Positions 1 to 10,163 of a DNA stretch of 64,000 nt are shown here, in pieces. Position 1 is the stretch's first letter. Every line of letters starts with the position of its first letter. The position numbers were made by a program, and so were the translations under genes. Source of the stretch: Ilex aquifolium (Eukaryota; Streptophyta; Magnoliopsida; Aquifoliales; Aquifoliaceae); NCBI GenBank assembly GCA_951799425.1, contig OX637403.1:25076811-25140810 (forward strand), in the 5' to 3' direction. The notes beneath the pieces were generated by a model that saw nothing but the letters and a program-made list of their open reading frames with translations, was not told the origin of the DNA and did not search any database.

Positions 1-1
1 T

Positions 2-1042
2 AGACTACTGGAGAATGGATTTGCAGCAAATACAGTGACCTCAAATGCTCTTATTCATGGACTCTGTGAAGCAGGTAACATGCTGGAGGCTGTAAGGCTT
101 CTCAAAGTGATGCTAGAAAGGGGTTTGCAACTGGATAAGATAACTTACAACACACTCATCTCTGGGTGTTGCAAAGAGGGGAAATTGGAGGAAGGTTTCA
201 AGCTGAGAGAGGAGATGGTTAAGCGAGGAATAGTACCAGACACTTTTACTTATAATTTGCTAATACATGGGCTATGTAATAAGGGTAAGATGGATGAAGC
301 TGTGATGCTATGGAATGAGTGCAGAAGGAATGGTCTGGTTCCCAATATCTATACATATGGAGTCATGATAGATGGATTTTGTAAAGCTGATAAAATTGAA
401 GAGGGTAAAAATCTCTTCAATGAGTTGCTCAGTCAGAAAATCGAGCTGAATTCTGTGGTATATAATACACTCATTAGAGCCTACTCCAGAAATGGGAACA
501 TGACAGAGGCCTTTAGGCTTCATGATGACATGCGAAGCAAGGGCATTCCACCAACTTGTGCCACATATTCTTCTCTGATTAATGGAGTTTGCGGTCTTGG
601 TCAAGTTGATGACGCAAAATGCTTCCTTGATGAAATGAGAAGGGATGGCCTGTTGCCGAATGTTGTTTGTTATACTGCACTGATTGGTGGTTATTGTAAG
701 TTAGGTCGGATGGATAAAGTAGGGGATATTCTGCGGGAAATGTCTTCAAATGGGATACAGCCTAATAAAATTACATATACTGTCATAATTGATGGGTATT
801 GCAAATCAGGTGATATGAAAGAAGCTGCTAAGTTTCTTGATGAGATGGTAGAAAAGGGAATCAGCCCAGATGCTGTCACTTATAATACCTTGTCTAATGG
901 TTTTTGCATGGAAGGGAAGGTAGAACAAGCCTTCAGAGTATGTGATCATATGTCTCACAAAGGAATAGATTTGGATGAAGTTGCTTACACTACTTTAATT
1001 CATGGGTGCTACCCGCCATCAGCAAATGCAAATGAAGAATGA
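2..1042 (+). CDS. P-class pentatricopeptide repeat protein, 3' end only
   Basis: The frame is already open at the window edge, so the start codon lies upstream; a GTG at 35 is internal. The 346 visible codons hold the end of one repeat, nine full 35-residue PPR repeats and a truncated tenth, then a short tail ending in EE and TGA at 1040-1042. Each repeat has the usual TYN-LI-G-CK-G start and a GI-PD/PN end. No E, DYW or other C-terminal domain follows, so this is the P class. Such proteins bind single-stranded RNA in plastids or mitochondria and act in RNA stabilisation, splicing or translation. Residues 5 and 35 of the nine full repeats read ND, ND, NN, GN, NT, SN, TN, TD, ND. The targeting peptide is outside the window, so the organelle is unknown. 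No frameshift or stop is seen. Confidence 0.95.
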   Translation, partial: RLLENGFAANTVTSNALIHGLCEAGNMLEAVRLLKVMLERGLQLDKITYNTLISGCCKEGKLEEGFKLREEMVKRGIVPDTFTYNLLIHGLCNKGKMDEAVMLWNECRRNGLVPNIYTYGVMIDGFCKADKIEEGKNLFNELLSQKIELNSVVYNTLIRAYSRNGNMTEAFRLHDDMRSKGIPPTCATYSSLINGVCGLGQVDDAKCFLDEMRRDGLLPNVVCYTALIGGYCKLGRMDKVGDILREMSSNGIQPNKITYTVIIDGYCKSGDMKEAAKFLDEMVEKGISPDAVTYNTLSNGFCMEGKVEQAFRVCDHMSHKGIDLDEVAYTTLIHGCYPPSANANEE

Positions 1043-4000
1043 TCTAGAACTCCTAAAAGGTTGTGTTTTAACATGAACTGTTCTACTCAATATTTCATTG
1101 GATCTGTAATCAAATTGCTTAAAGGATTCTACTAATTTATCTTTGGCAGCCATTTTCTGGGGTACTCGGTTATGTGGTGAAGTTATGTGCTGTCAATTTT
1201 GCTCTTTTCAAGGCAAGCTGGTTATAAATCATGGGGCAGCTTCAACTTACTTCACCTACGAGAATCTCTTGGTCCTTAGGTAAGGTCTTCATTAGCATGA
1301 TATTACCTCTATAAGGTCTCAATTAACTTTTTCTTTTCACTGATGTCTTATCTCTTCTAAACTGGTTCAGATTTTCTCCATATGCGCCAGGGGAGTGATG
1401 TGTTTACCGATCAAATGATTATTGCAGCAATAGTCTCATCATTTTAGTAAGTCTATTGACTCAATTGAATTTATTTGACATGCTCTGCCTTGTTGATAAT
1501 TGTCCTTGTATTTGTAGGTGTTCTTTGATCATTGTTTGAGCTTTGAAGCACATCCTTTTGTTTTATGGAATATCCTTCTGAAACTTAAACTAGAATCCTT
1601 GAACCACTTGCACTTACATGCATTGATCTTACAACCATGTTGCTAGCTCGGGCTTTATTTTGCACAAAATTGGGGTCACCAATGTGTAGCATATCCCTAT
1701 GCATGTTTATGCATAAGCAAAGGTATCTTAAAGTTTGTATTTGAATAGAAATTCAACAATAACTAAAGAGTACATTGCTATATATGTCTTATTTCCCTTT
1801 AAGATTTGGTGGTGTTAATGAAAAGAACAGGATAAATTTCAGCGAAAGCTCCCCATTTCTTTTTTCCAAAGTATTGCACTAGAAGGTTGAACATCTTCTA
1901 AAAATAAGTTGGTGCTAAGGTTTAGATCGCTAGTTTTGGCTAATTATGCAATTCATGCTTACTTTGTTTATTGGATATATAGTTCTGTTAACCAGGTTTG
2001 CTGGTCGAAACTCTCAAGCTTTATTATGTTGGTCTTTGGAAGGGCATTATTAGGGTGGCACATGAAACAGTAAAATATACTTTTTAATACTTCCACAAGA
2101 TATTAAACCAATATTACGATAGATAATCAAGGGTGTTGATTATTTTTACACAAACCTGACATATCCAACTTGATCTGCGACCCAAGTATGTCAAACCAGC
2201 TTCTTTTCAGCAAAATTACCACTAGTAATGCATGGCCATAGTTGATTTTTAACCTCCACACCCTTAGAAGATGACTGCCGTCCTTTTTATGTTCAATACA
2301 CTGCCCTCTATTTTTTAAGAACAATTTTATAGTTGTTATTGATCCTTTTTTTGGTAATTTAGCAGTCCGTAGCCCAATAAAACATGATCGATGCCAAAGG
2401 TGAATACCTTGACCCAAAAACTCTTACTCTCTTTCACCAGAATCTTTGACATGATGAAGGGCGATTTCAAGTGGGCATACAAAAAATGAAGAATGATTTT
2501 ATTACGAACTCTATGACGTTGTACAAATGGTAGACGTTTTTAAGAACGTCATGTTCTACTTTAATATGTGACTAAGTTGAAATGTAATAAGAAACTAGTT
2601 CTATCGTTTCATATAGTAATTTAGTCTTTAATTTGCTATATTTTTATCATGAACTTAAAATTTTTGTGTATCAGTCGGTGAATTGTTTTGGTTATATTCC
2701 TTAGGGGTGTCAAACGTGTCGGGTTGAGTCATTTCGTGTCGCGTTGATTTCGAGTTTGTGTAAAAAATCTCAAAACTCAAACCTAACATGTTTAATAATC
2801 GTGTCGAGATGTGTAAACACTAATCTGACCAGGCCATTAAACGAGTTACCCAAACCCGACCAGTTTGACACGTTTAATAAATAAGTCGTTTTCATGTTAA
2901 CACGCATAACATAATCTGTTTAACTTGTTTGACACACATAACACAGACCTGTTTAACACACATAACCTGTTTCCACACCAATTTATTACTATTAAATACA
3001 TCATTCAATTAGTCATCCAAAATTTCAAATAATTTTTTTACAAATAACATAACACATAGTAACTAAAATGCATTCAAGTTTCAACCCAAAAATTAAAGTA
3101 AGAACTATATTAGTATACTGGTATAATAATGTTAAGAACTATACTGCCAATTATCATAGTAGAAACAAAAACTAATAAGTAATAATGTTAAAACCACATC
3201 AGTCATACATAATAGGCAAACTATACTGCCATAAACGGGTGTACAATGGGTTAGGTCGGGTTCGTATCCGAATCATGTCAACCCGTTTAAAATATACGGG
3301 TTAATCAGACCTGATTTGACATGAACCCGACATGATTTTTTTCGTGTTTAAGCGTGTTGACCTGTTTTAATCCATTAACTCGTTTAATTTCGTGTTTGAC
3401 CCATTAATTTCATGTTCGGTTCATGTCGTGTCGAAAATTGATTGCCCTAATATTCCTTCTCCCCACCTTCCCCCGGCCCAAAAAAAAACCCGAAGACCAA
3501 ATCCTGGATCCGCCCCTGATTTTCATGGCAGTATATTGAACTTGATTAGAATGAACTTCTGCAAAACGAGAACGCTTTCTAGGAAGCAATCCTGGTTGAG
3601 TTTCTTCACTTCCAATTTTAAGTACCTGATGCATGGGCTTTGTGGTGATGTCAACTCTTCTAATAGATAGCAATCCCTGTCAAGCCAAGGTTTGACTAGA
3701 AGTTTTAATTAGAATTACATATGATCAGACATCAGCTCATGAGCTGTTCACTGCTTAGCAAGTGCAAAAATGGATTGTGCTTGTCTCCTTATATCTTTAT
3801 TCCCCCTTTTTATACCACTTCTCATGCATGAAATAGGTCTGCAGCTGGACCTCAGGAATAAGATGTCCATGCCCAAATTGCTTAAGCATGATCCCATGGG
3901 TCCACCTTGATGCTTCTGCCTTCATTAGTTTCACGGGCGTAATGGAGCTTGTACCTGCTAAAGATATATTGTGCGTGATTACCTGCTTGTGCCATGAATT

Positions 4001-6459
4001 ACTCTGCTACGGGTGACTTCTACACAATATTGCAATATGAGCCCACCCTGGGCTCTCAATGCAGGACAGATATTTAATGGACAGGATATACTCATCTTTA
4101 ATAGTTGAATATCTGGTGAAAGTCGGTCAATGCTTGTTTTCTTCGCACGTTTTCATAATATTCAGGTATTTCAGTACCCTATCAATGCAAAAAATTCTGC
4201 AAGCATTTTTGTGCTAATCTTATCTAAACTTCTTGAAACTACTGATAGTTGACATTTTGATGAAACAGAATTCCAGTATTGCCTACCAGCTCTAAGTCTG
4301 ACCTATTCAGAATCAGTTCCTTGCTCTCTGTTGTTTTCTTGGTAAGAAGTTTTAAACTTTATACACTTCTGCTTTAGTCATGATACTTTATGTGAGGAGA
4401 AAAAAAAGGAGATGAGAATGGAATAACTGCCTCCTAAAATTTAAGAAATGCAAAGGAAGTGGGGAAACAGAACCAAGTATTTTCCAAACCTGGAAGTCCT
4501 TTTTCATGCATATTTCCATTGGTGGTGGATAACCAACAAACACCATTATATAAAATAGTTTTTGCACTTGGTTAGCATGCTCTGGAAGTGAATTTATAAT
4601 TCAATATGTAAAGTGGACAAAGTTGCCTTTGTTGAACTATATATTACATGACTCAATTAGAAGAACTTTAAATGCTTCTTACATGATTTGAATGCAAACT
4701 TGCTTATTTGTTTCATGTTCCTGCGCAAAGGTATGATTTTGGCTTCTACTTGTATACCATTACATTAATTTTGCTTTTACAAGTACATTAATTTTGTGTT
4801 CTATGATCCTATGAGATGGGTCAGCAGCTGCTGCATGTTGACTTTTCCACTTGTGAAAGCAAGAAAACACATTGCCCGCTGGATTGAGTTCTTAGAGATG
4901 TGAAACTATTTATTTAGTACGCCCACAAAAAATACTAGTTATCATAGAAGTTTTAAGGTAGGGAAATAAATCAGTAAAAAATATGAATTTCTACAGTGCG
5001 AAATAGTTTGGTATTGAACTTTCAGTTTTTCTTTGGTATATAATATTTTCAGCAACCTTTTTTAATGTCTCTTTAGTGATTGGCCTTGTTTCTGTTGGAA
5101 AATAGACAAGCTCGGAAGAATTCAGCTGCCTTTAATATGTTCTCATATTGTAGATATATCATCAAGTCCCTCTGTCTATGATTATGGTTTCTTCATACAT
5201 GTTTTTCTTTTTCTGACTAACTGACGCCCTTTATTTCTTCCTTGGCATATTTCATGCTTTTAGGATGAAACATTATGCAAACACAGATAACTATACTGTA
5301 ATGTTTGTTGTATTCTGATGTTAAAAAATAATTGTTGATGGTCATGCTGTCTTCACATCATTGCATTTGAGGATTAATCTGAATCTTTCAAGCTTAAATT
5401 TGTCTGTTAAGTTGCCGGGGAAACCATATAAACTGTCTCTCATTCACAGTGTATGGTTCCCAAATAATGTTTTCATTTCCTTTTTATGTGCTTACTGTCT
5501 CAGGAACCGGATGGTAGAGCAAGAAGGGGAGGTTCCGATTGTATAGGCGCTTTGTACTGTTGGTGAAGCCCAGTTTCGGGTTATATCAGAGAATGCACAT
5601 AAACCCAAGGAAAAAATATGAAACTAGAACCAAGAAAAGGGGTTGGTGTAATAAGCAGGTGAGTGCTTGTGTTTTTTCATCAATCAGTATATCTACAATT
5701 GTACTCAAAACGATAAACATGATGTACAGAGGAAAGTAAGACCTTTGTTTGATTTGTATATGATATGTAAACAACTGGTATGGTATCTTAGTATGTCTAT
5801 TTGGCCAATCAACAGAGGCTTGAGTTTCTGATGCTACTTGGAAAAATAGCACAAAATATTGTTCATTAAATTAAAAACCCCATTAGAGATAAACTTTGCA
5901 CAATTTGTAACAAATCATGACTGTGAATTCCACGGCCCAACCTGATGAATCCTCTCCCCTGAATGTAATTAACTGTTCTCTCATATAAAGCAGCCCCTCT
6001 GTATTAGTAAACTCTTTTGGGGGTAAGTTTACGGCATTATATGGAGATTTACAATAAATAAGGATTAGTTGCTACTTATTTGAGGTCAATTACAACTTGA
6101 TGGAGTCAAGTTTCAACTTAAAAAAATTGGTGTGGATCCTTAAGATCAATTTGAAATAACCTCATTTTGTTGTAAACTCGTCAGATTCAGTTGGAATTTC
6201 GCCTTTGTTTTGCAATAATTTTTGTGGTATTGATACGTAACTCTTTGGTACCATAGTTTTTCCCACTCTTTTGGGGATTGCGTATCAAAAACTTCAGTGA
6301 GGTACATTATAGTCTTCCAAATGATGCACTAATTTACAGTAATTTCAAAGGTTTAATCTACATATGTTCTGCTACATTATATTGATCCTTTTCTACTGGG
6401 AAATGCTCAAGTTATAAAATGCTCAACTTCTTGCATGTTCTGAACAATACAGGTAAGAG
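1043..6459. other. Intergenic or spliced 3'-UTR region with one hAT element
   Basis: AT-rich DNA between the PPR stop and the 3' end of the minus-strand BAHD gene. I see no convincing coding exon. Splice-like sites occur (a donor-like GTAAGG near 1279, and CAG near 5500 with GTGAGT near 5659), which would fit a long spliced PPR 3' UTR, but nothing proves transcription. A hAT element occupies 2702-3449. Just right of it, 3497-3518 read on the minus strand starts CAGGGGCGGATCC, a motif I associate with plant transposon ends; I found no partner end. Confidence 0.5.
2702..3449. mobile_element. Nonautonomous hAT element, 748 bp
   Basis: The ends are TAGGGGTGTCAA at 2702 and, on the opposite strand, TAGGGCAATCAA at 3449. 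A perfect 8-bp direct repeat, ATATTCCT, flanks it at 2694-2701 and 3450-3457. An 8-bp target duplication with a TAGGG terminus is the hAT signature. The subterminal regions are rich in GTGTCG, CGTGTTGA and their complements, probable transposase-binding repeats. There is no transposase ORF inside. Relatives lie at 16837, 27987 and 51352. Confidence 0.82.
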
Positions 6460-7815
6460 CTAAAGCTGTAAATGATTTGCATCCATGGGCTGAAAAACAT
6501 GATCAGGATCTGATTCTAATGCAGCAACCATCTCTGGCCACAAGATTGCAGACACAGTCCAAGAACCATCACCCCTTGCACTTTGCCTTTGATTCATATA
6601 CCCGACTCCAATCCTCTCTATGGTAGAACAGACAGTGCCCACCACTGGGTTCCCGAAACCAAAGTCCAATTCAGCCACCGGAAACCTTCTTCCTGATGAC
6701 ACCACTAGGGCAGGGCCCCCGCGGCCTAAAACAATCTTCGATAGCATCAATCCTGGCCTGTGGCATTCGATCCAATCGATCAAATCCAAGAAATGAGTCT
6801 CAGTAGTTACCTTGTTAATGGCTTCATGGACAATCTGGGCAACTTCTGTTACTGACCCTTGCTTCAATTCATTCACCCTTGCCTCCGCAAAAGCCAGAGA
6901 CAATACATTTCCAATGTAATTGCTCATGGAGTTCTGATCTTTAAGCAACCTAGTTCTTCCATCGACTAGCCACCCCATCATACATTTTTCGTGGCTTTTA
7001 TCTATTGCGGTAACCAGAATCTTCCAGACATAAGCCGACAAAGCCTCAATTTTTGTTCTTTTCTCACCATCAAGACCTGCAAGTCTTTGTAACATGTTGA
7101 TACTCGAAACATCGACGTAATAAAGGCGTTTGAGCAAGATTTTTGGTGTTGGAATGTTGGTTATGTCTTCTATGGAGCAGGAGACAAAGGTTTGGTCTAA
7201 GGATGGATCGTAAGTAGGAGGAACTCGGGCACGAAGATGTCTACTGTGGTCTGGAGAGCATGAGATTGGCTTCTTTGTGGCGATTTCAGACCATGTCACT
7301 AGGAATTTACTGAAGGCACTAGCATCTCCCAGTGCATGGTCAAATGTAAACGTTATCGATATACCTCCACAAGTGTAACCTGTGAATTGGATTTGCAAAG
7401 GAAAGTCATTACTGATAGTGACTAGTTTTCCCTGAAGAAATTGGTTAAGATTGTAGAAGTTCAGTTCTTTCAGTGAAATGTTAGCTTGTGCTTCTACAAG
7501 AAGGGCACCATTGTTGTCACAAATGATCTCAGGCTCACCGGTGTTCGGGTTTTGAACAATCTGACCAGCAAATGGGTAGAAATAACTAAGAGTTTCAGCA
7601 AGGGAACACTTGAGGGACTCAATGATGGAAGTGGAATTATCGACAAGGGGTCTGCGGTAGAAATAAAAATATGTTACTGGAAAACGGCCTGAAAGAAGGT
7701 CGAGGTTTGAGAGAGTGAGAGTATGAGGCTCCGGCAAAGGACCGATAGCTTTTATGACAGTTTTTCTGTTGAAGTTCACTTCAAATGTGCCACAGGCTGC
7801 AGACTCAACTGCCAT
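6460..7815 (-). CDS. BAHD acyltransferase (HXXXD type), 451 aa, intact
   Basis: A single uninterrupted exon, complete at 451 residues, within the usual 430-460 of the family. The catalytic HXXXD motif is HALGD at H160-D164, and the conserved C-terminal structural motif is DFGFG at 384-388, a variant of the usual DFGWG. The N-terminal block (SNLDLL about 36-41, then an aromatic YFYFYRRP about 49-56) and the PFAG motif at 81-84 are typical. BAHD enzymes are cytosolic and move acyl groups from CoA thioesters to alcohols or amines in phenylpropanoid, alkaloid, terpenoid and surface-lipid metabolism. There is no transit or signal peptide. Within the family it looks closest to hydroxycinnamoyl or monolignol-type acyltransferases, but the substrate cannot be assigned from motifs. 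A TATA-like box lies about 100 bp upstream. Confidence 0.93.
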   Translation of the reverse strand: MAVESAACGTFEVNFNRKTVIKAIGPLPEPHTLTLSNLDLLSGRFPVTYFYFYRRPLVDNSTSIIESLKCSLAETLSYFYPFAGQIVQNPNTGEPEIICDNNGALLVEAQANISLKELNFYNLNQFLQGKLVTISNDFPLQIQFTGYTCGGISITFTFDHALGDASAFSKFLVTWSEIATKKPISCSPDHSRHLRARVPPTYDPSLDQTFVSCSIEDITNIPTPKILLKRLYYVDVSSINMLQRLAGLDGEKRTKIEALSAYVWKILVTAIDKSHEKCMMGWLVDGRTRLLKDQNSMSNYIGNVLSLAFAEARVNELKQGSVTEVAQIVHEAINKVTTETHFLDLIDWIECHRPGLMLSKIVLGRGGPALVVSSGRRFPVAELDFGFGNPVVGTVCSTIERIGVGYMNQRQSARGDGSWTVSAILWPEMVAALESDPDHVFQPMDANHLQL

Positions 7816-7911
7816 TAAAATGGCTGAACAATGATATATTTTCTGAGGATTTTTTCACTGTCTGAGGCACTGAGAAGTAATATAACTTGCTGAAGTTACA
7901 AACATAACACA

Positions 7912-7919
7912 AATATATA
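7912..7919 (-). promoter_or_regulatory. Probable TATA box of the BAHD gene
   Basis: On the minus strand the sequence reads CTCTATATATTTG, about 100 bp upstream of the BAHD start codon at 7815, giving a plausible 5' UTR of about 65-70 nt. Confidence 0.5.
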
Positions 7920-7977
7920 GAGGATCAATGGCTGAATAGAGGAAGAGTTGGTGAAAAACTTTCAATATGGAGTACAC

Positions 7978-8512
7978 TGGGTTCGTTTGGTAGATGTATT
8001 ATGAGGGGATTAAATATTGGATTGTACTATTTTTTATTTAATCGGACTTAAGACTTTGTTTGATAAGCAAATTTGATATCGTATTAATTTTAAAAACGTA
8101 TTTTAATCGTATATTTATCATATATTTTTTATACGATAGATATGTGTTATGGAGGTCTTTTAATACAACCAAAAGATGTGGTATTATAATTCAACTCAAA
8201 CGTATTATTTTACACATTTACTATTATAACCCTTTCAAGTGATAAAATCAAGTTGTCATCAATGTAACAAACACTGATTGAAAGTATTTTTTTTAATTCA
8301 ACATTAATACGATGAAATAATCATCTAACTAAACAATCGATTGGATTAAATAACTACTATCCAACGTTTATATTGTGTTTTATCAAATATTAAATAAAAT
8401 TACGTATTATTCTAATATTATATTTAATATTGTCTTTTATTCATCTGTATTGTATTAGACTGAATTATTTTATCCAATCCATCTATTTTTAGCAACCAAA
8501 CGAGCTCAATGG
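7978..8512. mobile_element. Terminal-inverted-repeat miniature element
   Basis: The left end reads TGGGTTCGTTTGGT and the right end, on the opposite strand, TTGAGCTCGTTTGGT. The interior is very AT-rich and noncoding. I could not find a clean target duplication, so the superfamily is open; GTTTGGT ends are common in plant miniature elements. It lies just upstream of the BAHD gene and may carry promoter-distal sequence. Confidence 0.45.
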
Positions 8513-9216
8513 ATATGGACAATGAATCAGGCCATTGTTTTGGTTTACATGGATTTTCCACTCTGTTTGGGCCATGCATGAGATATCAATTTGGTGCACT
8601 TAGTGAAATTAATAATGATGAAAAACCAATGAAGACCAATGAAGTATGTCTTTAAAAGTATTGGAGCTATATGAGGGGACTAAGGAGTTTGAGTAAAAAA
8701 TTGAGTCAAAAGCTTGATTTGATATTAACTCCTTCAATGGAAAAAATTTAATTTCATACCCAAATCTTTTAAAAATATTCTTATATTGTCCTAAAAATTA
8801 TTTTCTTTAATTTTTTCCCCTCTTCAAGCTTTATCGATTTCAGAATTCCAAGGATGCCGGTTGTTCACCAAGTCCTACCCATCATCTTGCTCTTCAATCT
8901 TTAATCATCTCCTCTTTAAGCTTTAATCAGTTTTTTAATCATCTCCTCTTTAGGCTTTATTGATTTTGGGTAGAACTCCTACCCATCATCTTCTTCAAGG
9001 TCCTCGAATTGGGTCCATCAAACCCCATGGTTGTGAAGGGAGGAGTGGCCAGGGGAGATAATTAGGTTTAGGGTTAGGGTTTTTTTATGGAGGCTGTGAA
9101 GGGAAGAGTGGTGAAGGAGTGTTGTGAGAGATGGAGGAGGAAGTTTTTGTGGGGATTCCTTCCTTCTTCGCAAATTAACGACATAAAGAGAAGAGAGAGA
9201 AGGCTTCAGTTTTGGC
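8513..9216. other. Intergenic, no supported gene
   Basis: AT-rich sequence with a near-duplicate phrase (ATCATCTCCTCTTTA twice, near 8905 and 8939). An open frame from 9087 runs into the hAT element at 9217 and has no recognisable domain; I regard it as chance. Confidence 0.5.
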
Positions 9217-10163
9217 TGGGGTTGGCAGTGGATCAGGAAAAAATGGGTATTCGTCCAAACCTGCCCTGTTTAAACCGGAGATGGACCATACGTATTAGAC
9301 GGTGGACGTATACGGAGATACTAGTATAAACCCGCACGGGGATGGATTAACACTTACCCCCACCCCTCTCCGCCCCCGCTAACCCGTCATATATATAAGA
9401 TCATAAATCCCAATCTCATTTCCACTCACCTATAAAGTTAATTTCAAAATTTCGTGGCCCACTTTTTTTTCTTTGTCCAATAAGATAAGATCTATTATCT
9501 TTGTGTTTTTTTTGATAGTTTTTGTTAGATTTGTGATCCTTCTTATTAGATTTGTGATGGGTTTTGTTAGATCTAAGGGTATGTGTTGTGTTAGCTATTG
9601 AGGGTTTTTATTTTGAATCTATGGTGCGTTAAATACGAGGTTTTTAGATGTTGCTTGTTCTGATTTTTTTTTTTTTTGTGTTAGATCTGCAATTTTCACG
9701 TGTTACATCTAATTCTCTGTGTTAGATATGCAATATTCTGAATTTTTTAATTTTATGCTACTTGAATATGGTCTTTGTTGAATTTTGATTATAGTGTTAG
9801 ATATGGTTTTTGCTTTTTGAAAATTGTTGGATAGACTTTTTACTTGAAAAGTGTTTGATAGACTTCTTGCCTACTCAGTATACCAAATGCTAGTCCTTAT
9901 TGATGAGAAGAATTATGTGGTAATTTTCAGTTGGTGGCATGCAATTTTTTTGATTTTTTGGATTATTTACAATGTAGATTATGTTGGGTTTGGGCTTGGG
10001 CGGAGGGTGAAAGCGGGGGGGGGGGGGGGGGGGATGGGGCAAGAATGGGGATGAAAACTATATCAGTTAATGAGAGTGGATCGGGGATGGACAAAATTTT
10101 TTTAAACGGGTACGGGGATGGAGACTACACCCCCACTCCCGCTTCGATCCACTGCCATCCCTA
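9217..10163. mobile_element. Nonautonomous hAT element, 947 bp, perfect 8-bp TSD
   Basis: The inverted ends are TGGGGTTGGCAGTGGATC at 9217 and TAGGGATGGCAGTGGATC read from 10163 on the minus strand, 16 of 18 identical. The perfect 8-bp duplication GTTTTGGC flanks it at 9209-9216 and 10164-10171. Both subterminal regions carry GGGGATGG and GCGGGGG-type repeats. The interior is T-rich, has repeated TGTTAGAT phrases, and holds no transposase. The end sequence differs from the GTGTCG-rich hAT family elsewhere in the window. Confidence 0.85.
10015..10033 (+). repeat. Poly-G tract (19 G)
   Basis: Nineteen consecutive G inside the right subterminal part of the hAT element. Length may be inexact because of sequencing slippage. 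Confidence 0.9.

Noticed and set aside
5361-5739. Two overlapping 60-66-codon ORFs bracketed by splice-like sites
   Set aside because: Frames stop soon and show no domain; a spliced 3' UTR exon is as likely.
9087-9329. 80-codon ORF with basic residues
   Set aside because: The last third is inside the hAT element at 9217, and no domain or promoter is seen.
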